Origin: Armigeres subalbatus
Taxonomy: Eukaryota; Arthropoda; Insecta; Diptera; Culicidae
Direction: 5' to 3'
DNA: 64,000 bases
NCBI RefSeq assembly: GCF_024139115.2
Contig: NW_026942913.1
Span: 496,001-560,000 of the forward strand
Part shown: piece after piece, positions 9,633 to 20,879 of the stretch
How positions within the stretch are numbered: the stretch's first letter is position 1
Layout: each line of letters begins with the position of its first letter
The notes under the pieces: generated by a model
Told to the model about the DNA's origin: nothing
Databases searched by the model: none
Seen by the model: only the letters and a program-made list of their open reading frames with translations
Position numbers and translations under genes: made by a program

Positions 9633-10525
9633 ATGAAAGCGTTCATAGTGCTTGCTGCATACCTTGCCACAGTAACTGCAGGTCCTACCGAGGAAATTTG
9701 GTTGCACTTCAACAGTCGTATGCCCAGTGCATACTATGGTTTGAAGGAGCCCATTGAGAGACCCCCTGTTACTGGGCGAATTGTTGGAGGTGTTGATGCC
9801 AACATCACGGATTTCCCGTATCAGCTCTCTTTGCGCTACAATGGATTCCATGCATGTGGAGCTTCGGTTATTTCTACCTATTGGGCTCTTTCGGCTGCCC
9901 ACTGCACTTACCCGTTGCCAAGTGTCGATATTGTAAGTTTAAAAAAAACTTCTAAACATAAAATTTCCCAATACAACTTTAAAATATGTTCATAGGTAAG
10001 CCTTCTTGGAGGTACCGCTAACCGACTGGATGTAGACACCTTATTCAGTGTTGATTTAATTATAAATCATCCTCTATACGTCGATTTGACTCTTGAAAAC
10101 GATGTTTGCGTAATTCATACTGTTCAAGCTTTGCAGGGCTTGTATATCATTCCCATTCAATTGGTACCAGCTGAAACCTATTATCCTCATGGAACTCGCG
10201 CCATTGTTTCAGGCTGGGGTCTCACGGTATTTTATTTTTAATATTTTCACACTCTGATCAACTGTTGCGTATAGAAGGTCATGGATTGTTCACACAGCGC
10301 ACCAGGGACACTACCAATCACACTAATTCCAGTATGATTTGCGCAAGTGACACAAATCGTGATGCCTGCGATGGAGACAGGGGTGGTCCACTTGCTACTG
10401 GTGGACGACAGATTGGTGTTGTTTCATGGGGTGCACTCAACTGTCTTGGTCACGGGCCTGGAGTTTACGCCCGAATAGCGTTTCCGCTTATTCGGAACTG
10501 GATTAAGGCAGTCACAGGAGTTTAG
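9633..10525 (+). pseudogene. Trypsin-type serine protease, catalytic Ser replaced, probably a pseudogene
   Basis: Start at 9633 gives a signal peptide (MKAFIVLAAYLATVTAG), a propeptide and the activation site R-IVGG. Exon 1 (to 9932) has the His box LSAAHC. A 63-bp intron (9933-9995, GTAAGT to AG) joins in phase 0 to exon 2 (9996-10226), which has ENDV with the expected catalytic Asp, and SGWGLT. The 3' piece from about 10275 has MICASDTNRDACDGDRGGP: Asp189 (trypsin-like S1 pocket) is kept but the nucleophile Ser195 is Arg (AGG). The ~30 residues normally between SGWG and the C191 region are largely absent, and the only candidate second intron (10227-10274, 48 bp) joins out of phase. It would have been a secreted, probably gut, protease. 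Dead homologue by the active site, and pseudogene by the frame and deletion. Confidence 0.8.
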
Positions 10526-10984
10526 GAGCTTTGCTGTCTAGTTTTCCACTAATTATAAGCATAGCATAGCTCTGGTTGATTGTCAATAGAGACAATAGAT
10601 GCGCCACTTGGTATGCTCTTCATTGAACGATCTTTTTGTTCAACATCAGCAGGAATATGGAAAGCATGTTTCGATTAGATAGGGAGAAGGATCATTTGAG
10701 CAGCTTTTCCGGTCCGCAACATTTATTACTAAAGCGCATAACAACGGAATTACTTGGTTGTTAGTACATGGTTAGAATCTCTACTCTCTATGAAAAGTCA
10801 AGTCGTTTGGATGCAATGCGGCCGAGTCACAAATTGTATCTGAAGGTGGAATTTGGATGAGCTTTTTTGGAATTCTGTCCGGAAAAGTATGCATGCAAGG
10901 TTCATGTTCAAAAAAATGTTTTAAATCGAATAAATTTAAGGCTAGAATAATTGATAATTAATTGGAAATGCAATCTCCAGAACA
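10526..10984. other. 3' flank of the protease, nothing recognised
   Basis: AT-rich sequence. An AATAAA-like word (GAATAAATTT) occurs near 10927 but is too far from the stop to assign. No reading frame of interest. Confidence 0.4.
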
Positions 10985-11250
10985 CTAATGGCAAACTACC
11001 TAGTGCTAAAAAAGCCATTTTATTCAAATTTGGGTTATTGACCTAGAGTACGGTTTTGAGTAAAAACAACCCAGTTTTAGGTAGTTTTGGTTTTCTGTGC
11101 ACAAGAAAAGATTTCTAGGAACTTTTTCCAAATGGGCGTAATGAATTCTGAGTTCGATTTTTGGAACGGCGATTATGCTCTCAATTCAAACTATGTTGGT
11201 CAGCTAATGTACCCAACAGCATGAACATATTGCAACCTATCCGGTTGTAA
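10985..11250 (+). repeat. Dispersed repeat, copy 2
   Basis: Direct-orientation copy of 8106-8400; it differs by an insertion (TCAAACTATGTTGGTCAGCT) before AATGTACCCAACAG. Confidence 0.75.
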
Positions 11251-11254
11251 CGTC

Positions 11255-11640
11255 TTATTCTTCTTCATTGGCATTACATCCCCCACTGGGACATTGCCGC
11301 CTCGCAGCTTAGAGTTCATTAAGCACTTCCACAGTTATTAACTTCGAGGTTTCTAAGCCAAGTTACCATTTCTGCATTCGTATATCATAAAGCTAGCACG
11401 ATGATACTTTTATGCCCAGGGAAGTCGAGACAATTCCCAATTAGAAAATTGACTAGACCGGCACCGGGAATCGAGCCCAGCCAGCCCTCATCATGGTCTT
11501 GCTTTGAAGTCGCGCATCTTACCACGAGGATACTTTTATGCCCAGGGAAGTTGAAAAAATCCATCCGGACCGGGAATCGAACCTAGCCACCTTCAGCATG
11601 GTCTTGCTTTGTAGCCGCGCGTCTTGCACTAATTTATTAA
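11255..11640 (-). mobile_element. tRNA-related SINE (Feilai-like), with partial duplication
   Basis: Contains CCCCCACTGGGACATTGCCG, CACTTCCACAGTTATTAACT, ACTTTTATGCCCAGGGAAGT and ACCGGGAATCGAACC. The last is the reverse complement of a perfect RNA polymerase III B box (GGTTCGATTCCCGGT), so the tRNA-like head is on the minus strand. The segment from ATACTTTTATGCCCAGGGAAG to the B box and TAGCC is present twice (11404 and 11530), a partial tandem duplication. The family label is from recollection of common Aedes SINEs. Confidence 0.65.
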
Positions 11641-11925
11641 TTCAAAGACCGCACAAAGCACAAACTCTGAACTCCCGAGTATTTTGCGTCTTAATACCAA
11701 CGCGTCCAATCTTGCACTTATTTATTTACGTACCGTCCTCGCACTTATTTATTTACGTACCAAGCGCAAAGCTTGCGTCTTTTTTGCGTTATAATACGAA
11801 CGCGTTCAATTTTGCACTAATTTATTTACTCATCGACCGCACAAAGCACAAGTGCGGATCTCACGAATTTCTGCATCCTAGTACGAACGCGTTCAATCTT
11901 GCATTCTGGAGCGAACCCTTCGATG
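11640..11925. repeat. ~190-bp repeat, two copies
   Basis: GACCGCACAAAGCACAA (11648 and 11837), each followed by an ACGCGT(T/C)CAATCTTGCA block; a partial copy (TGCACTTATTTATTTACGTACC, twice) lies between. No gene. Confidence 0.6.
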
Positions 11926-12158
11926 TCTCCTCAAAATACCCCGATTTGAATCGGAATGTTATTTCCTTGGTAGAGCAATTACACTAACAGCAACCAAACG
12001 TCAGAATTTCACTTTCAACCGCTGAATGTCTACAACCGCAATCTCGGCGTATAAAATTTATTTGTTTTTATTTATTAGGTTACCCGTCAAACGTCGTTTC
12101 GCCTAAAGTTATTTAGTTAGCATCAACATTTATTTAATACTAGTCGACCCGGCAGACC
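11926..12158. other. Unassigned DNA before the LINE insertion
   Basis: AT-rich; contains the pre-insertion sequence ending CGGCAGACC. Nothing else recognised. Confidence 0.3.
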
Positions 12159-12178
12159 AAATATTCGGCAGCACTGGA
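12159..12178. repeat. 20-bp target-site duplication, left
   Basis: AAATATTCGGCAGCACTGGA, exactly repeated at 15305-15324; it fixes the LINE as 12179-15304. Confidence 0.9.
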
Positions 12179-12413
12179 GAAGTAGTAGTAAAATTCTTCT
12201 TTATATAAGCATTTTTGTTCTACAATTATTTTTAAACATGTACAGTGATCGGCCCTCCAACTTCAATTTTAATTATTATTATTTTTATGTTGTTACTTAA
12301 TTTTTAAAATATAATGTATCATGACGGCCTTCAGGAGGCGCTAGTGTGTTTTTTTTTAAATTTGATAACCTAACTACTATGTACACTAATATTTACAATA
12401 CAAATTTGATAAC

Positions 12414-15040
12414 CTAGATTGGAACTAGCGCCCTAAGCACTTCTTGGTCCGAGTGCAAGCAACGGACCCTAAACTTTTCTTTACACTCACCAAAGCGTTC
12501 ATGTAAGGTTTTTATTCCGGCCAGACGGTGGACCTCGGATGTTCTTGTCCTGGGAGGGGTGTTGAGAATCATCCTCAGGAATTTGTTTTGGACCCGTTGA
12601 AGTTTGAGGTGGTGGGTTTTAGCGCAGCTCTCCCAGACCGGCATGCCATATTCGATCACAGGGAGGATTGCTTGTAGACAGCAAGCTTATTTTTCAGGGA
12701 CAATGACGACCGGCGGTTGATCAAAGGGTACAGTAGTTTCAACAAAACGTTACACTTTGTCACCGTTTTGTCAACCTGTTGCCTGAAAATAAGCTTGCTG
12801 TCGAGGGTCAAGCCAAGGTAGTCGGCCTCATTGGCCCATTCCACAGTCGTGCCATTGATGATGATTTTACAGTCCCCAGGCGGAACATGTTTAGGGGATT
12901 TGGAGTAGGGGAAAATGATGACCTGGGTCTTCGCCGCGTTGATACAGATCTTCCAGCTGGTGAGGTACTCTGTCAGGGCATCCAGGCCTCGTTGGAGTTT
13001 TGCCACTAGCGCTCTGATCACTCTACCGTTGTAGACGATGGAGGTGTCATCTGCGAACAGAGACAGAATGCCGCCTTCTGGAGGTTCTGGCATGTCGGAG
13101 GAGAACAGATTGAAAAGCAGGGGCCCGATGATATTGTCCTGGGGGACGCCTGCGACGATGTTATGCGCATTGGAACTCGCTCCGCTGATTGAGACCCGGA
13201 ATGTCCTTGCCGACAGGTAATTGTTGATGATTTTCACCAGGTAGCTGGGAAGATTGTAGCGTTGTAGTTTGTACACCAGGCCATCATGCCATACATTGTC
13301 AAATGCCTTCTCGACATCGAGTAAGGCCATGGCGGATGTTTTTGAGACAAACTTGTTCCGTCTGAGGACGTTGGTAACTCGAGTCAGTTGGTGTACAGTT
13401 GACCGTCCGCGTCGGAAACCAAACTGTTCCTCGAGCAAGATGTTGAGATTTTCGGCAGACTCAAGTAACCGATGATGAATAGCTTTTTCGAACAGCTTGG
13501 ATAACCCTGAGAGAAGGCTGATGGGTCGATAGCTTTTGGGGGAGGAGGCTTCCGGATGGGGATGACTTTCGCAGACTTCCAGGACGATGGGAAGTAGCTG
13601 AGCCGGAGACACTGATTGAAGATCAGCGAGAGGTGCTCAGAGAACGGAGCACTCATGTGTTTGAGCTCGAGATTCAGGATGCTATCGAAGCCTGCGGCCT
13701 TCATGTTCTTCGACGATTTGATATAGGCCGTCAATTCGCCAGCTGAGATCTCCAACTCCTCCGAGAAGTCGTTGGGAATTAAATGGATGTTGTTAGCATG
13801 CTCGTTGACGGCTGCTTCGTGTGGACTGGCGATGTTCTGCCCAAGATTGTGTGAGCTGACAAAGTGACGACTTATTTTAGCGACCTTCTCTGCAGGAGTT
13901 ATCAAGCGATCCTTAGAGCCATTATTGTCTAGTGGGATCAAAGCTGGAATGGGCCGAGGCTTGGATTTTAGTATTTTGGTCATTTTCCAGAACGGCTTAG
14001 CATAATCTGGAAGAATGCGGATCTTATTTGAGAAATCGTTATTTTTGAGGTCCACCATTCTGGCCTGGATAATTTTTGTGATTCGATTGCAGCGTGCCTT
14101 AAGTTCAGGCTGTCCAGTACGCTCGAACTGCCTGTGAGTGACATTCCGCAATCGAATCAAATCTTTGGTGAGTGTATCGACGTTCAAGGAGTTGCTTACC
14201 TGCCGAGCCGTCGGTACATGTTGCTGCCGGGCCGCCGTGATCGCCTCCTCGAGAGCGCAAAGCTGGCGGTCGATACTTTCCGGCGTCTCCGGACGCACCT
14301 CGTAATCGACGGTGTTATCGCGCACTGCTTGAACTGCTGCCAGTTCACCCGATGGTAGCTTCGCCGTAACTGCAAGTGCCGATTGACCGAGGAGCCCAGT
14401 TCCGCCACCACCGGATAGTGATCCGAACTGAGCTCCTGGTAGACGACCGGCTGCGAGACGTGGTCACTCAGGTTTGTTATGTAGAGGTCGAGGGTTGCGT
14501 GGACACCGGACCGACTCAGCCGAGTGGGGGAATCCGGGCTCAAGATCGTGTAGTGGCCTTCCTCCATGTCGTTGCTCCAGATGGTGCCGTTTCGATTGCC
14601 GCGACTGTTGCCCCAGGCTTGATGTTTGGCATTGAGGTCGCCGGCAATGATAAACTGACCTTGCCTCCGCGTAAGCTTGACGATGTCCCTCCGAAGGGCA
14701 GCCGATGATCCATCGCCGGCTTTGGCTTGCGTTGCCGCGATGAGCGCGATTGTGCCCACCGAAGTGGTGCTTTCGACACCGATCGCCTCGATGACACTGA
14801 GCTGGAAGCTTGGAAGCAGACGACAGTTGATGTTGTAGCGATGGCCACACCGCCTCCCCTGGTCGGCCGGTCGAGTCGCACGATGCGGAAGTCCGGGATG
14901 TGGACGTTCACCTCCGGTTTTAGGTGCGTTTCGGTGATGAACGCCAAGTATATTTCCTTCTCCTCAAGAAAATCCTTCAGCTCAATTATTTTGCTCTTGA
15001 GCGAGCAAGCGTTCCAGTTGACCAGGCCCACCCTAGCAGC
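12414..15040 (-). pseudogene. Jockey-type ORF2 (endonuclease-RT), frameshifted
   Basis: From 15040 down: endonuclease start LVNWNACSLKSKIIELKDFL and FITETHLKPEV, DFRIVRLDRPTRGGGVAI, then GDLNAKHQAWG and SSDHYPVV in a shifted frame. The linker is KPFWKMTKILKSKPRPIPAL. Reverse transcriptase: KAAGFDSILNLELKHM, YRPISLLSGLSKLFEK, EEQFGFRRGRSTVHQL, LLDVEKAFDNVWHDGL, AGVPQDNIIGPLLFNL and the active-site SLFADDTSIV. The C-terminal tail MPVWESCAKTHHLKLQRVQN ends at 12414. The usual Q-G of VPQG is QD here. At least four frameshifts break it. Confidence 0.85.
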
Positions 15041-15304
15041 CATTTTCAATGATGAACATGCCAAGAGTGAAGACCTGGTCGAAGCGGGTTTTGCAGCCGC
15101 GGAGCCGAGTGGCGAGCTGCGCGAAGATCGGCATCAGTTGCTCCGGAGTGTACAGCGGGGCAGATTCTTCCGGTGGGACGGCTTCGTTCTCCGACTGCCG
15201 ACGGAACCCAGGAGGAGGGAGCGGGGGCTATTCGCTGGTAGATGGTGGTGATGGTGACGATGCTGGAGCTTGGACCGATGCAGCTACCGCTATGGGAGTA
15301 TTGG
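15041..15304 (-). pseudogene. C-terminal part of LINE ORF1 (gag-like)
   Basis: The minus strand matches the proline/alanine-rich end of ORF1 at 63850-64000 (WPPLPPPGF-like segment). No zinc knuckles remain because truncation removed them. It ends just before ORF2, consistent with the usual ORF1-ORF2 overlap. Confidence 0.65.
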
Positions 15305-15324
15305 AAATATTCGGCAGCACTGGA
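15305..15324. repeat. 20-bp target-site duplication, right
   Basis: Identical to 12159-12178. Confidence 0.9.
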
Positions 15325-15785
15325 TGAAGGTGAAGTTTTTTATTTCATTTTTTTGTTATTTTCTTTGTTCTTTGAAATCGATCTCACATTCCCGAAGAGG
15401 GAGGGTAGTAAACAACTGAACTCACATCACCCAGTGCACCACGAACATGAAATTCACCACAGTCAAATGTACACATTCACCCAGCAAATGACAAAAAATC
15501 ACCACGCGTTTGAATGGGCCACTCACGGTAATGCACGAACTGAGAAGCCAGTCAGAGCGACTTGTGTTGGGATGAATGGTAAATTGAATGGTTGGTGCTT
15601 GTTTTTTTTTCTGCCCTACAGTCGCACTCACGACGGTGGCGATGAGTTTGACCGGAGATCCATGTTTTTCATTACATTGACATTGACATATTTCAACCCT
15701 GCGGCAGACGTTGTCCTGCATAGTAGGCGAAAATGCGCATTCTGAGCTGCCCATGCGAAATATCTTAATTTTAGTTTTTCATAAT
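15325..15785. other. Unassigned DNA
   Basis: Mixed-composition sequence with a 167-codon plus-strand frame (15242-15745) that mostly overlaps the LINE flank and has no recognisable motif. I do not call a gene. Confidence 0.35.
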
Positions 15786-15789
15786 TTCT

Positions 15790-16290
15790 TCACCCTGTTG
15801 GAAGTATGTACTGTGATTGGCCATGTTCTGGGAATGTCGAAATCAGTTAGGATTTCCTTAATCGTCAACCAAAGAGCGGTGAAGTTTCCAATAGTCGGTC
15901 TAAACTTCTCTTCCTGGTCATCCTGAGCGCTCGGCGTAGCTTGAGCAGTTGCCAAACCCACGCTGCGAGTATAATATATTATCACCATCAAATACTTCCG
16001 CAGTGTGCATGCATCTCTGCTGTCGTCCTTCTACTGAAAGCTGTTCCCAGCTAGTGTATGTTGTCGCTACGATGTTGGATCCGGAAATATACGGAAATAA
16101 TGCTAGTTATTGTCGACTTGATGATGCTGAAAGATTTGAAGCTGCATGCGACTAGACTAACTTCTAATTACTAATTGGTTTGTTTCTAGGCCAAAAAGAC
16201 AAGGCACCAGCTCACATAGACCTCAACTCTCTGAAATTCTAAAGAAGGATAGCTCACAGTGTTGCTTGATGTCCCTTACAGCTGGGAGCC
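15790..16290 (+). repeat. Dispersed repeat, family shared with 30800 and 46200
   Basis: GGAAGTATGTACTGTGATTG, CCATGTTCTGGGAA, ATCACCATCAA, TTCCGCAGTGTGCATGCAT and GTTATTGTCGACT recur in the same order at 30805-31275. The final part (TTGTTTCTAGGC, GACAAGGCA, TGTTGCTTGATGTC) recurs at 46200-46320. Non-coding. Confidence 0.7.
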
Positions 16291-16895
16291 GCACCTGCTT
16301 GGTGAACACTCCCTTGATTAGATTTACACCTCCGGAGAGAAGTAAACCCTCTTTCCCTGTCAGCAAACGACCAACGTTTCCACTACCAACCCTTTACCTG
16401 ACCAACCGGCATCTTGGTGATATAGGAATAAAAGTTGCTTGGCAAGACGCTAAGGACCACTCAATGGCCTGAACTGCGTCGAATATTCTTCCAGAAATTA
16501 CCCCAAAATCCATCATGGAATTTCTTTGTGACTTTCTTTTCATCGGCACATTTCGTTATTAAATATCTCTGGAAATGCTTTGTGCTTGGATTGGTTAGAT
16601 TTTGTCTGATAATACTTCGACAAATTTCTGGAAGAACAGGATGTCGACTACCAGAAAAAAAATCTGGAACTATCAGGGAATTACAATCAAAACTGAAAGG
16701 TGACGCAATTGTCGGGGTATTGAATGCGAGAAAAAGAAGAAATTACAGGAGAAATTTAAGAAGAAAGTAAAATCAGCCACGTGTTTTAAGTGAGTGTTTG
16801 TGCTGCCACTCAGAGTTGCACTACCACAGATTTTGTTTTGGGGCAGACGAAAAAAGACAGACACACCGCCGGTGGATGATTTCCCATTGGAATTC
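16291..16895. other. Unassigned DNA leading into the 24-bp array
   Basis: No motif recognised. A-rich stretch near 16720-16770 (GAGAAAAAGAAGAAATTACAGG) precedes the array. Confidence 0.35.
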
Positions 16896-16899
16896 CTAA

Positions 16900-18785
16900 A
16901 TGAATTTCTGAGATAAAAAATAGATGAATTTTCAAGACAAGAGGAACTCCCGGAGGAATTCCTGGGGAAACTTCCGGAGGAATTCATGAAGAAACTTTCG
17001 AAGTAACTCCTGGAGAAACTTCAGAAGGAATTCCTTGGGAAACTTCCGGAGGAATTCCTTGTAAAACTTTCGTATAAATTCCTAGATGAACTTCCGGAGG
17101 AATTCGAAGGAAGTCTTCTGGATTCCGAAAGAAATCTTGAGGGTTCTCCTGGAGGAAGTCCTTAAGGAACTTCCGTAAGAATTCGTGGAGGATCTTCGGT
17201 AGAAATTCCTGGATGAACTTCCGTTGAAATTCCTGTTGGACCTTCCGTAGGAATTCCTGGAGGATTTTCCGTAACAATTCCTGAAGGAACTTCCGTAGGA
17301 ATTCCTGAAGGATCCTCCGTAGATCTCTCAAGAATTTCTCGAGAAATTCCTCCACAAGTACCTGCAGGAATTCTACCAGAAGTTCTTTCTGTTATTCTCT
17401 AAGAATTCCTGGGGAAGTTACCTAAAGAATTTTTCCAGAATTTACTACAAGAATCCCTCCAGAAGCACCCGAGAAATTCTTGAAGAAACTTTTTAAAGAA
17501 TTCCTGTATAAACTGCTGCAGTCTCTTCCGGAGGAATTCATGAAGTAAATTCTGGAGGAATTCCTAGGGGAACTTCTTGAACAATTTTCGAAAAAAAACT
17601 CCAGCAAGTACTCACGGATGCATTTTCCGAGGATTTTTTGAGAGATCTTCTGGAAGAATTCTTGATCAACCTACCGAAGAAACTCTTCCTAGAACTTCGG
17701 AGGAATTCCTTAAACAACATCATGAAAAATTCTTGAAGGAACTTCGCAAAGAACATTTGAAAGAACTTCCCTAGCAATTCTTGGAGCAACTCTCCGAGGA
17801 ATTCCTGGAGGAACTTTCGTAAGTATTCCTGTAAGAGTTTCCGAAAGAGTTCTTGGTCTAACTCCTATATCCGTTTCTTCAGAAATTCCTCCTGAATATC
17901 CTTCAGAAATTGTTTCATAAACTCCTCCGGGTGTTCCTTCAGGAATTTATCCGGAAGTTCCACCAGGATTTCTTCAAGAAGAGTATTTAGGAATCCCTGC
18001 GAAAGTTCCACAATAAATTTTTAAATTTCTTTTGAATGTCCTTTATAAGTGCTACCAGAAATTCACTCAGGCATTCCCTAGAAGTTCCAGCAGGAGTTCC
18101 TCCCAAAGATAGCCAGGAGTTCATTCGGAAGCTCTAACAGGAATTCTTCCGGGAGATCTTTCCAGTTGCTCCAGAATTTGCTTGGGAAACTCCTTCAAAT
18201 GTTCTTTGGGAAGTTCTTTCAGGAATTGTTCCAGAAATCGATTTTGGAATTTCTCCGAAGTTCCACGAGGAATTTCTTCAAAAAGTACTTCTAGAAGAAG
18301 TAGTATAAGATCTCTCTGGAATTTCCCGGGAAATTCATCTGTAAGTACCTGCATATTTTTTTCCTTGGAATTCATTCTGAAGTTCTGTGGGAACTCCCTG
18401 AAAAGCTGCTCCAGGAATTGCTTGGGAGGTTCTTGAAGGATATTCCGATAAATTATTGCAGGAATTCTACAAAGAATTCTTGAAGGAACTGCTGCAGGTT
18501 CTTTCGGAGGAACTCGTAGAGTAACATCCGGAGGAATTCCTGGAGGAACTTCTCGAGGAACTCTTGGAGATACTTCTGGAATTCCTGGAAGAACTTCTGG
18601 TAGAATTCCTGCTGATTCTTTCGGAGCTATTTCCCGAGGTATTCTAGAGAGATCTTCCGAAAGAACTCCCATACACCCATCGAAGAAATTCCTCATGGAA
18701 CTTCGGGGAAATTCCTTAAGGAACTTCTGGGAGAATTCCGGAAGGAGCTTCCATACAAATTCCTCAAGAAACTTCCCAAAGATCA
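16900..18785. repeat. 24-bp GAATTCC minisatellite array, block 1
   Basis: Degenerate tandem units built of two related 12-bp halves, GGAATTCCTGGA and GGAACTTCCGGA. Sense orientation (GGAATTCCTGGAGGAACTTC order) at about 16900-17340 and 17480-17830, reversed at about 17840-18440, sense again at 18450-18785. Reading frames in it (EFLKELPE-like, GIPPEVPP-like, NSWRNFRR-like) follow from the unit and are not genes. Spacer words such as AAGTACCTGCA (17354, 18340) interrupt the array. Confidence 0.9.
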
Positions 18786-19345
18786 CTTAAAGTATCAGGT
18801 ATCAGGTATCAGAACGTCGGCTCCAGGGGCAGGTTCACCTCAATTCGGGAGATTTGTGCCATCGCCTTCACAGCCTTTCTCATCACGCACCTGACGGAAA
18901 AGGAAGTGAACAAAAAGGAAAGGAATATGGATGGGAGAAAAATTGGAAGTTTGGGAAAGGTACTCTGGAGAGGGCATACAACGTATACAACACGTACAAA
19001 AGCTCATAGCTCATTAAGCCTAGTACGCAGATCTCAAGGAAAATGGTCAAGGAAAATATGATCAAATTACCAAAGTAATTTTGACTACTGATAAACGTAG
19101 TCGATAAAGTAGGCGAAAAATCATGTTTTGTGCAGTCACCAAGCTATTTGTAAATAATAGCTGCAACTTATTTTCTATGCAGCTGAAGATGTCTTTCAGT
19201 CAATGATGCGGAATGCTGTGGTCAATAAGTCGGACTAATTTGCGTCGGAGGTCGGCTGAATAACGCCGATTTTGCTGAGTCAATTAAGCAACCTATCGTT
19301 CTCCGCGCGAAACATCCGTTTTCCATTATGCTAGCAAACCACTAC
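18786..19345. other. Unassigned DNA between array blocks
   Basis: Starts with three copies of AGTATCAGGT-like words (18793-18815). No gene or TIR recognised. Confidence 0.4.
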
Positions 19346-19350
19346 CATCG

Positions 19351-19455
19351 TTCATGAAGCCATCAACCAACATCAAACCCAGACGACTTGTAGTTGTTAA
19401 AGATGACGCCCTTTCGCCGGCGAAATGGTCTCTGGTCAGAATCAAGAATAACAAC
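19351..19455 (+). pseudogene. Possible BEL/Pao LTR retrotransposon scrap
   Basis: The frame beginning at 19354 reads PRRLVVVKDDALSPAKWSLV, which resembles the V(L)VKDDxLPPxKWxLGRI motif in the C-terminal domain (DUF5641) of BEL/Pao polyproteins. Similarity ends after about 35 residues. No LTR or other pol domain is visible nearby. Annotated only as a tentative relic. Confidence 0.45.
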
Positions 19456-20100
19456 TTGTTGCAGTACCCCATAATCATTAGAGCAGTGCAATACTTGCAA
19501 GAATACTTGCTTTCTTCATTGAAAGGTATTTATCTTTTCAATATCACCGCTTGTCTCGAGTGATCTACCTGGTCTTTGTTTTCCATGTGCGATTGACGAC
19601 GAGGTCCCTATTTTGCACTGCTCTACTAGTTGCGTGCATCTGCTCTTGCTAGTCTTTTTTTGAATGCCACCACCAAACCGTACCATGTTTACCAAACGCA
19701 ACGATTAGGAGAATCAACGAGATGCTATCCAGAATACCAAAACCAACGATCGAGTATTGTAACACCAACTCATCGAACGAATAAAGTGAAGAGCAATTCC
19801 AAAAAATAGAACTAGTAGAAAGTACTAAATTATATAACCTTAAATATTGTATATGGAAAATATTGAAATACCACTATTTCAAAGGTGGCCGGTATGTAGG
19901 TGATGTATATGATAAGTCCACTGTCTACTCATGCTCTCGTGACAACCGTATCAGAAAACGGGAGAGAATTGAATCGCCACTTTGGCTGATCCATCAGTGT
20001 GTATGTAACCCATAGGGGCACATCTATCGTGTTGCGGCGCATTGCTAGGTAGTTGTAGCAAAAGTCTCGGTGCGTAATTAAGACGTGCACGTTGTTACTT
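19456..20100. other. Unassigned DNA
   Basis: AT-rich with no recognised motif; array units start again at about 20105. Confidence 0.4.
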
Positions 20101-20104
20101 GAAG

Positions 20105-20680
20105 AGTTAATTTCCCTCCGGAATACCTGGAAGCATACCTCCTAAGAATTTATTGCGGAACTTCTGGGGGATTCCTGCAGGAACTTCCCGAGGAATTTCT
20201 GAAGCAACTCTCCGAAAATTTTCTGTAGAAACTTCCCAAGGAATTCTGCGAACTTCCGCGTTCCAGAGCTTATAGAGGATTTCTCAGAAGAATTCCTGGA
20301 AGAGGAATAACTGGTCGATCTACCAGAAGAATTCTTTAAGGAACTTCCGGAAGATATCCTTAAGGAACTTCCGGGGAATTTCTAAAGGAACCTCGAAGGA
20401 ATTCCTGAAGGAACTTCCCAAGGAACTTTCGTAGTAATATTCATAACAAATTTCGAAACAAATCCTGGAGGAACTTTGCGAAAAATTCCTGAAGAAGCTT
20501 TCTGGGGAATTTCTGCAAGAACCTCAAAAAAAATCCAAGAGGATCTTCCCTAGAAATTTCTAAAGAAACTTCTTGAAATTTCTAAAGGAATTCTTGAAGA
20601 AAGATACCGAGTTATTCCTGAAAAAACTTTTTAGGAGAAATTCTTTAAGGAACTTCTTGAGGCAATCCTGTTGGAACTCC
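20105..20680 (+). repeat. 24-bp array, block 2, first part
   Basis: Diverged sense-orientation units (GGAATTTCTGAAG, GGAACTTCC). Interrupted by a TIR element at 20690-20875. Confidence 0.85.
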
Positions 20681-20689
20681 TGACTCCCG

Positions 20690-20875
20690 ACTCCCGGAGT
20701 AGGGGTAACTATGGTAATATGTATCCCCGGGACAAAACGACCTTTACTACTGGATTGGTAGTTTGCGATCCGAGCTACATGCGCTGTAGTAAATGCTATG
20801 GAAAAACTGCCGAGAATATACTCAAAAAAGGGTCGTGTTGCCCCAGGGGTGCAAATTACCCCAGTTTCCCCTGAT
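20690..20875. mobile_element. TIR element inside the array
   Basis: Starts GGAGTAGGGGTAACTATGG and ends CAAATTACCCCAGTTTCCCC, imperfect inverted repeats; inside lie TATCCCCGGGACAAAACGACC and TTGCCCCAGGGGTGCAAATT. A relative is at 51228-51445, also within the 24-bp array. About 185 bp, non-coding, so a MITE-type element. Confidence 0.7.
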
Positions 20876-20879
20876 TCCT

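Larger units (their letters stand above)
12179..15304 (-). mobile_element. Jockey-type LINE, 5'-truncated in ORF1
   Basis: Lies between perfect 20-bp direct repeats. 3' UTR (12179-12410) precedes ORF2; the 5' end at 15304 is within the last part of ORF1. The same family supplies 54632-54760, 61986-62648 (minus) and 62649-64000 (plus). The 3' end lacks a long poly(A) and finishes in a short TAG/TAA-type tail. Similarity to the 62-kb copy is very high in the 3' 550 bp, so amplification was recent. Confidence 0.85.

Noticed and set aside
15242..15745. 167-codon plus-strand frame
   Set aside because: The first part is antisense to LINE ORF1 and the rest is unique DNA; the frame spans a TSD, so it cannot predate the insertion.
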